Shown here piece after piece: positions 4,756 through 7,121 of a stretch of 7,121 bases of DNA. The notes under the pieces were generated by a model. The model was given only the letters and a program-made list of their open reading frames with translations. It was not told where the DNA came from and did no database searches. Position 1 is the first letter of the stretch, and every line of letters begins with the position of its first letter. A program made the translations under genes and the position numbers. Origin of the DNA: Candidatus Atribacteria bacterium 1244-E10-H5-B2 (GTDB lineage Bacteria; Atribacterota; JS1; SB-45; 34-128). The stretch covers positions 1 through 7,121 of the forward strand of contig NMQN01000337.1 in NCBI GenBank assembly GCA_003575245.1. The letters are read 5' to 3'.

Positions 4756-4894
4756 TGATAAAAAATTAAATATCGTTAATAAAAAACTAACACTATCTGA
4801 TCGTTATAGCGCTGATGGTGCTGTTAGGTTAGTTAGTATAGCATTAATGATGCCGTTAGGAGTGAGAACGAAGATCTCTTAATGGCATTTTTTT
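4756..4894 (+). ncRNA. Candidate structured small RNA ending in an intrinsic terminator
   Basis: There is no ORF here. Reading from the candidate promoter, AACTAAC (4785-4791) can pair with GTTAGTT (4828-4834) and encloses AGCGC (4808-4812) paired with GTGCT (4818-4822). The strong terminator hairpin follows at 4850-4888. A transcript of about 140 nt would be small-RNA sized. Alternatively this is only the 3' untranslated tail of the 3950-4699 operon, which ends 150 bases before the terminator. No known RNA family is recognised. Confidence 0.4.
4850..4894 (+). terminator. Strong intrinsic terminator
   Basis: ATGCCGTTAGGAG (4850-4862) pairs with CTCTTAATGGCAT (4876-4888) in 13 continuous pairs with two G-U wobbles and a 13-base loop, followed directly by six more T (4889-4894). 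It ends the 3950-4699 operon, the candidate small RNA, or both. Confidence 0.85.
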
Positions 4895-4902
4895 GTTGAA
4901 AA

Positions 4903-4944
4903 TAATAAGGGATCTAACCTTCAAACTGGAAAGATCCCTTATTA
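4903..4944. repeat. 13-bp perfect hairpin
   Basis: TAATAAGGGATCT (4903-4915) and AGATCCCTTATTA (4932-4944) are perfectly complementary around a 16-base loop. Adenines follow on the + strand, so it is not a + strand terminator. It lies between two terminators and might act as an RNA end-stabilising stem or a binding site. Confidence 0.55.
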
Positions 4945-4956
4945 AAAAAATAATAA

Positions 4957-4982
4957 ACCGGAGTTATCAAATCCGGCTTTTT
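4957..4982 (+). terminator. Short terminator-like hairpin
   Basis: CCGGA (4958-4962) pairs with TCCGG (4972-4976) across a 9-base loop, followed by C and five T. The stem has only five pairs, so it is a weaker second terminator, or an attenuator before the gene at 5034. Confidence 0.45.
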
Positions 4983-5033
4983 ATATACTACCATACGTTT
5001 TAAAATATAACAAATAAAGTAAGGTGAAAAATA

Positions 5034-5330
5034 TTGAAAAAGATTAGTGAATTAAATGTTTCGGATAGAATGAAAATAAGAATAGTTAATAAAGAAATAT
5101 ACCAAAATAGAAAAAAATATTTACAGGAATTAAGGATTGATGATCCCCGATCCTTCGGAAAAATAAAGAAGGCCAGGCGTGAATATTATAAGAAATGGAG
5201 ATTGAAAAATCCTGATTATAACAAACTTTGGCTTAGGAAATGGCATAAAAAACACCCGGAAAAACAAAGGGAATATCAGATAAGATATTGGCTTAAAAGA
5301 GCTTTATTAAAAAAAGAAAGGAGCAATTAA
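5034..5330 (+). CDS. Basic aromatic-repeat small protein
   Basis: This 98-residue, highly basic protein starts at TTG. AAGGTG (5021-5026) is the SD, spacing 7, and no ATG competes nearby. Residues 50-86 hold two imperfect repeats built on W-x2-K-x-P: YYKKWRLKNPDYNK (51-64) and LRKWHKKHPEKQREYQIRYW (67-86). From memory, small phage and plasmid proteins often carry this kind of (Y/W)-rich Lys/Arg repeat, sometimes next to HNH-type or zinc-finger sequences, and probably bind nucleic acid. No cysteine ligands are present here. The gene ends 3 bases before the start of the next one, so the pair is an operon. The role is unresolved; nucleic-acid binding is inferred from composition. Confidence 0.7.
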   Translation: MKKISELNVSDRMKIRIVNKEIYQNRKKYLQELRIDDPRSFGKIKKARREYYKKWRLKNPDYNKLWLRKWHKKHPEKQREYQIRYWLKRALLKKERSN

Positions 5331-5333
5331 ATT

Positions 5334-5840
5334 ATGGGTGATATAAAAGAGGAATATCATTTAAGAAATCTGACTGGATCTCAAGCTAAAAAAATTCTCG
5401 AATGTGCAGATCAAAAGGATATTGATGTAGAGGCAATAATTGATTTTATTAAAAAAAGAGAAGAGGTGAAAAAAATGACTAACAATGACGAAAAAAGATT
5501 TAGCGAAGAAGAGAAAAAGGTTCAAGAATTTATGGCTAAGCCTGAAAATAAAGGCATATCTTACCGCGATTCTGTCCTGGCTTGTCTTGATAGAAGCGAA
5601 CCGGGAAAGAAAGAAGAATTTACCGAAGAACAGAAGAAAGAAAAAGAAGATAATAAAGCGGTAGAAGATTATATAAAGGATCATCCGGAAACTTCATATA
5701 AAAACGCGGTAAGGATTGTTTTAAATAAAGAAGAAATGAGCCTGGAAGAAAAGGTTATAGAAGAATATATAGAGAAAAACGGTTGCACTTATCGGGAAGC
5801 TGTGTTAGCGGTTTTACCTTTAAACAAAAAAGAAGAATAA
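5334..5840 (+). CDS. Three-repeat acidic protein with a probable internal start
   Basis: This 168-residue protein is rich in Glu and Lys. It has an N-terminal helical part (residues 8-45, ending FIKKREEVKK) and then three copies of a short helix-turn-helix-like unit. The copies are at 62-85 (KVQEFMA to SYRDSVLACL), 109-130 (AVEDYIK to SYKNAVRIVL) and 140-161 (KVIEEYI to TYREAVLAVL). The consensus is [FY]-[MI], a short gap, [ST]-Y-[RK]-x-[AS]-V-[LR]-x-[VC]-L. From memory, single copies of a similar Y-x2-A-[VL] motif occur in phage head-protease/scaffold proteins and other phage proteins, so a virion or scaffold role is one idea, not shown here. SD AAAGGAG lies about 10 bases before the ATG at 5334, whose gene follows the basic repeat gene by 3 bases. 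Confidence 0.8.
   Translation: MGDIKEEYHLRNLTGSQAKKILECADQKDIDVEAIIDFIKKREEVKKMTNNDEKRFSEEEKKVQEFMAKPENKGISYRDSVLACLDRSEPGKKEEFTEEQKKEKEDNKAVEDYIKDHPETSYKNAVRIVLNKEEMSLEEKVIEEYIEKNGCTYREAVLAVLPLNKKEE
5462..5477 (+). promoter_or_regulatory. Internal Shine-Dalgarno and in-frame ATG inside the three-repeat gene
   Basis: AGAGGTGA (5462-5469) lies about 5 bases before an in-frame ATG at 5475 (residue 48). Translation from here would give a 121-residue protein containing exactly the three repeats without the N-terminal part. Since the match is good and falls at the domain boundary, a second, shorter product is plausible. Confidence 0.5.
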
Positions 5841-6020
5841 AGCCTTTAAGTGTTGGCTCAAAACTTGATTGGTAGAAATGAAAAAGGAGCCTGAGAGTCG
5901 AAAACAAGCTCCTCTTTCAGAAAGTAGGCACATTATGCCAAATAAAATAAAAGTAACTGAAATAGAAAACAAGAAATTTGTCATTTATATTATAACACAT
6001 AAGAATAAATTTGCAATATC
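5841..6020 (+). other. Gene-poor stretch with a hairpin and weak ORF
   Basis: A hairpin at 5879-5919 pairs TGAAA-A-AGGAGC with GCTCCT-C-TTTCA (11 pairs around one mismatch). A 70-codon frame from a TTG at 5869 to a TAA at 6081 crosses this hairpin and ends inside the next one. It has no SD at its start, and an internal ATG at 5935 has only a weak AAAGTAGG in front. I treat the stretch as non-coding, with a small chance that a 48-residue protein starts at 5935. Confidence 0.4.
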
Positions 6021-6123
6021 CCGGTCAGGTTCGTTTGGCAGACTTGACCGGTTACCCGGGGAGCGATTAAGACCTTTCTAAGGCCTGACAAATGCCTTTA
6101 CTTCTTTTAATCGTTCCACCGGG
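6021..6123 (+). promoter_or_regulatory. Tandem-hairpin leader before the second W-family pair
   Basis: Stem 1: CCGGTCAGGT (6021-6030) with ACTTGACCGG (6042-6051), 10 pairs with one wobble. Stem 2: 6055-6072 with 6105-6123, 18 pairs with two wobbles and one bulged A at 6118. Inside the large loop of stem 2 a 5-bp hairpin (6080-6084 with 6094-6098) is possible. Loop bases TGCCTTT (6093-6099) can instead pair with AAAGGTA (6141-6147), part of the SD of the gene at 6161. The layout, two adjacent stems ahead of a start codon, matches the leader at 6741-6844. Confidence 0.6.
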
Positions 6124-6160
6124 ATTCTAAAAATAAATTAAAAGGTAGGTGAAATTAAAA

Positions 6161-6412
6161 ATGTTTGGTAACAAAAAAGAGAAAGAGGAAGATCTTAAAG
6201 CTAAGGTTGGAAGATGGTGGATTGATTTGCCTTATCTGAAAAAACTCGAAATTCTACTGGAAAGAGGAACTAGATCTGGCCAATACCCTGAATATGATAT
6301 TACTGCAATCGAGAATATTGGAGTTAGGGTTTTCTGGAATTATAACAATTTAGAGAAAAAAGTCTTGATTATGGAAACATACGAAAAAGAGCATAAGAGG
6401 GAAGGGAGATAA
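6161..6412 (+). CDS. Tryptophan-rich small protein, W-x4-L-x2-K family, copy 3
   Basis: This is an 83-residue protein of unknown function. It contains WW at 19-20 followed by IDLPYLKKLEILLE (21-34), and F58-W59 followed by x4-L64-x2-K67 and a helix ending METYEKE. The second block matches the first block of the genes at 100 and 471 (compare FWEYGELEDK with FWNYNNLEKK), so here the conserved W-x4-L-x2-K block is at the C-terminus instead of the N-terminal part. It aligns end to end with the next gene. I choose the ATG at 6161 because AAAGGTAGGTG (6141-6151) is then a good SD at spacing 9. A GTG at 6149, inside that SD, would add four residues and is unlikely. The leader is heavily structured. 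Confidence 0.75.
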   Translation: MFGNKKEKEEDLKAKVGRWWIDLPYLKKLEILLERGTRSGQYPEYDITAIENIGVRVFWNYNNLEKKVLIMETYEKEHKREGR

Positions 6413-6420
6413 AAAATATT

Positions 6421-6642
6421 ATGGATTTATTTCACTTAAAAACTGATCAAGAGATTAAAAAGATGATCAACGATTTTTGGGAAGACACTGAGTATCTAAT
6501 GAAAATTCGGATCTTGCTCCGGGCCTACCCTGGATTTAATATCACAAAATTGGAGAGCAGGAATATCGAAAAAATGTGGAAATCTCTATCCCTGAAGAAA
6601 CAAAAAGATGTTTACCAGGATCAGCACTTATACCAAATATAG
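6421..6642 (+). CDS. Tryptophan-rich small protein, W-x4-L-x2-K family, copy 4
   Basis: This 73-residue protein is a paralog of the preceding gene. F19-W20 is followed by EDTEYLMKIRILL, parallel to WWIDLPYLKKLEILL in copy 3. Then comes [YF]-[DN]-IT and an E (NITKLE, 40-45), then W53-x4-L58 and KKQKDVYQD. The K at L+3 is Q61 here, with K at 60 and 62. It is shorter than copy 3 by about six residues between the two blocks. SD GAAGGGAG (6401-6408) overlaps the end of copy 3, spacing about 12, so the pair is co-transcribed. No other domain, signal or membrane segment is visible. The next gene, after a structured leader, is the primase-polymerase, but a functional link is not shown. Confidence 0.75.
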   Translation: MDLFHLKTDQEIKKMINDFWEDTEYLMKIRILLRAYPGFNITKLESRNIEKMWKSLSLKKQKDVYQDQHLYQI

Positions 6643-6740
6643 CATATTGAGGGTAGTGGAGTAAGGAGTAAGGTGAAGAAACCTTATCAGAAGCATAATT
6701 AGGGGGTAAAAAAGGGTATATAGATAATTTATAATACCCG
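6643..6740 (+). other. Upstream part of the primase leader; orphan SD and mini-ORF
   Basis: AAGGAG (6663-6668) precedes a GTG at 6673 opening a 9-codon frame that stops at 6700-6702. TAAGGT (6669-6674) pairs with ACCTTA (6681-6686). TAGGGGGTAAAAAAG (6700-6714) is identical to the recombinase SD region at 1594-1608 but is followed by no start codon. GGGTAT (6714-6719) pairs with ATACCC (6734-6739). Confidence 0.4.
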
Positions 6741-6844
6741 GCAGGTGGGCAATCGATCCTATCTGCTTTTAACCTGGCCGGCGGTTAGGGAGTTTGTAAA
6801 ATCCTTTCGCTTTAACTGTTGGCCAGGCTTGAAGAAAGGATTTT
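6741..6844 (+). promoter_or_regulatory. Structured leader of the primase gene with SD-sequestering stem
   Basis: Hairpin 1: GCAGGTGGG (6741-6749) with CCTATCTGC (6758-6766), nine pairs with two wobbles. Stem A: CCTGGCCGGCGGTTA (6773-6787) with TAACTGTTGGCCAGG (6813-6827), 15 pairs with three wobbles. Stem B: AAAATCCTTTC (6798-6808) with GAAAGGATTTT (6834-6844), 11 perfect pairs. The arms interleave (A, B, A, B), so A and B either form a pseudoknot or exclude each other. Stem B contains the only SD of the primase gene, AAAGGA (6835-6840). It looks like a translational control element. No known riboswitch class is recognised. Confidence 0.7.
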
Positions 6845-6851
6845 GTTATAT

Positions 6852-7121
6852 ATGAACAAAAAAAAATTTATACAAGAATATCTTAACAGGGGTTTTAGTT
6901 TAATTCCCTTAAAAAATAATTCTAAGGTCCCGGCTATCAGGTGGAAAAGATATCAATATACAAAGGCAAGTTTAGAGGAAATTGAAAAATGGTTTATAAC
7001 CTTTGACGATCCTAATATTGCCTTAATTACCGGGAAGGAATTAATAGTTATTGATGCAGATGATCCTTCAAAATTACCAGAATTATTTAAGCTATTACCG
7101 GAAGCAGAAAAAACTACAAGG
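6852..7121 (+). CDS. Bifunctional primase-polymerase (PrimPol), N-terminal part
   Basis: The gene runs off the window after 90 codons. The visible part is the start of an archaeo-eukaryotic-type bifunctional primase/polymerase domain, which makes primers and extends them with dNTPs during replication of plasmids and phages. Signature features: RGFSLIPLKNNSKVPAIRWK (13-32), the family's G-x-x-x-[IV]-P-L and K-x-P-x-x-x-W-K motif; NIALITGKE (55-63); and VIDADD (66-71), with D68 and D70 as the likely metal-binding DxD. The rest of the catalytic domain and any helicase domain (D5 or similar) lie beyond the window. The ATG at 6852 has SD AAAGGA (6835-6840) at spacing 11, and that SD lies inside the 11-bp stem of the leader. 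The family call is confident. Confidence 0.9.
   Translation, partial: MNKKKFIQEYLNRGFSLIPLKNNSKVPAIRWKRYQYTKASLEEIEKWFITFDDPNIALITGKELIVIDADDPSKLPELFKLLPEAEKTTR

Noticed and set aside
5361..5684. 107-codon frame on the - strand
   Set aside because: It is the complement of the Glu/Lys-rich three-repeat gene; its Phe/Leu/Ile-rich product is the usual shadow of such codons.
6001..6080. Possible SRP RNA, because CCGGTCAGG resembles a conserved part of 4.5S RNA
   Set aside because: The GGAA and AGCAG internal-loop motifs of SRP RNA are missing, and the pairing is a simple hairpin.
5869..6081. 70-codon frame from a TTG start
   Set aside because: No SD at the start, it crosses one hairpin and ends inside another, and the protein has no recognisable features; the region reads better as a structured leader.

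Overview
The window is AT-rich bacterial DNA in which every supported gene lies on the + strand. Many genes start behind a Shine-Dalgarno (SD) sequence of the form AAGGGGGT or AAGGAGG, and TTG and possibly GTG starts occur. It reads as the accessory backbone of a mobile element: a phage, a plasmid or an integrated element. The reasons are a minimal tyrosine recombinase, an excisionase-like HTH protein, about a dozen very small genes, and the start of a bifunctional primase-polymerase at the right edge. The recombinase resembles short integrases common in Bacillota, so the host is probably a low-GC Bacillota or a similar AT-rich candidate phylum. The sequence alone does not settle this.

Layout. 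(1) 100-863: a tandem pair of paralogous tryptophan-rich small proteins. (2) 864-1610: about 750 bases without a gene, carrying direct repeats and dyads, just ahead of the recombinase (1611-2189) and a 54-residue basic protein (2205-2369). (3) 2370-2606: a short repeat-bearing gap. (4) 2607-3724: a cluster of tiny genes (zinc ribbon, HTH protein, unknown 88-residue protein, unknown 48-residue protein, 31-residue membrane peptide). Two copies of a tandem-hairpin element follow genes in this cluster (3351-3433 and 3735-3814). (5) 3899-4699: a strong promoter with a dyad in its spacer drives an excisionase-like HTH gene, an unknown gene and a small basic protein of a kind common in mobile elements. 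(6) 4700-5033: a candidate small RNA ending in a good intrinsic terminator, then further hairpins. (7) 5034-5840: a basic aromatic-repeat protein and a three-repeat protein with a likely internal start. (8) 5841-6160: a structured leader. (9) 6161-6642: a second pair of the tryptophan-rich family. (10) 6643-6851: a structured leader whose second stem buries the SD of the primase gene (6852 to the window end).

How it may work together (inference): the recombinase and the HTH/excisionase-like protein would handle integration and excision, and the primase-polymerase would start replication. The unidentified small genes are probably accessory. The most unusual signal is in the RNA. Four separate intergenic regions carry two adjacent hairpins, two of them clearly related with compensating base changes. 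The two on the right lie directly upstream of genes and can pair with the SD. The family of short proteins with a W-x4-L-x2-K motif, found as two pairs at opposite ends of the window with the motif order swapped, is the most unusual protein signal.
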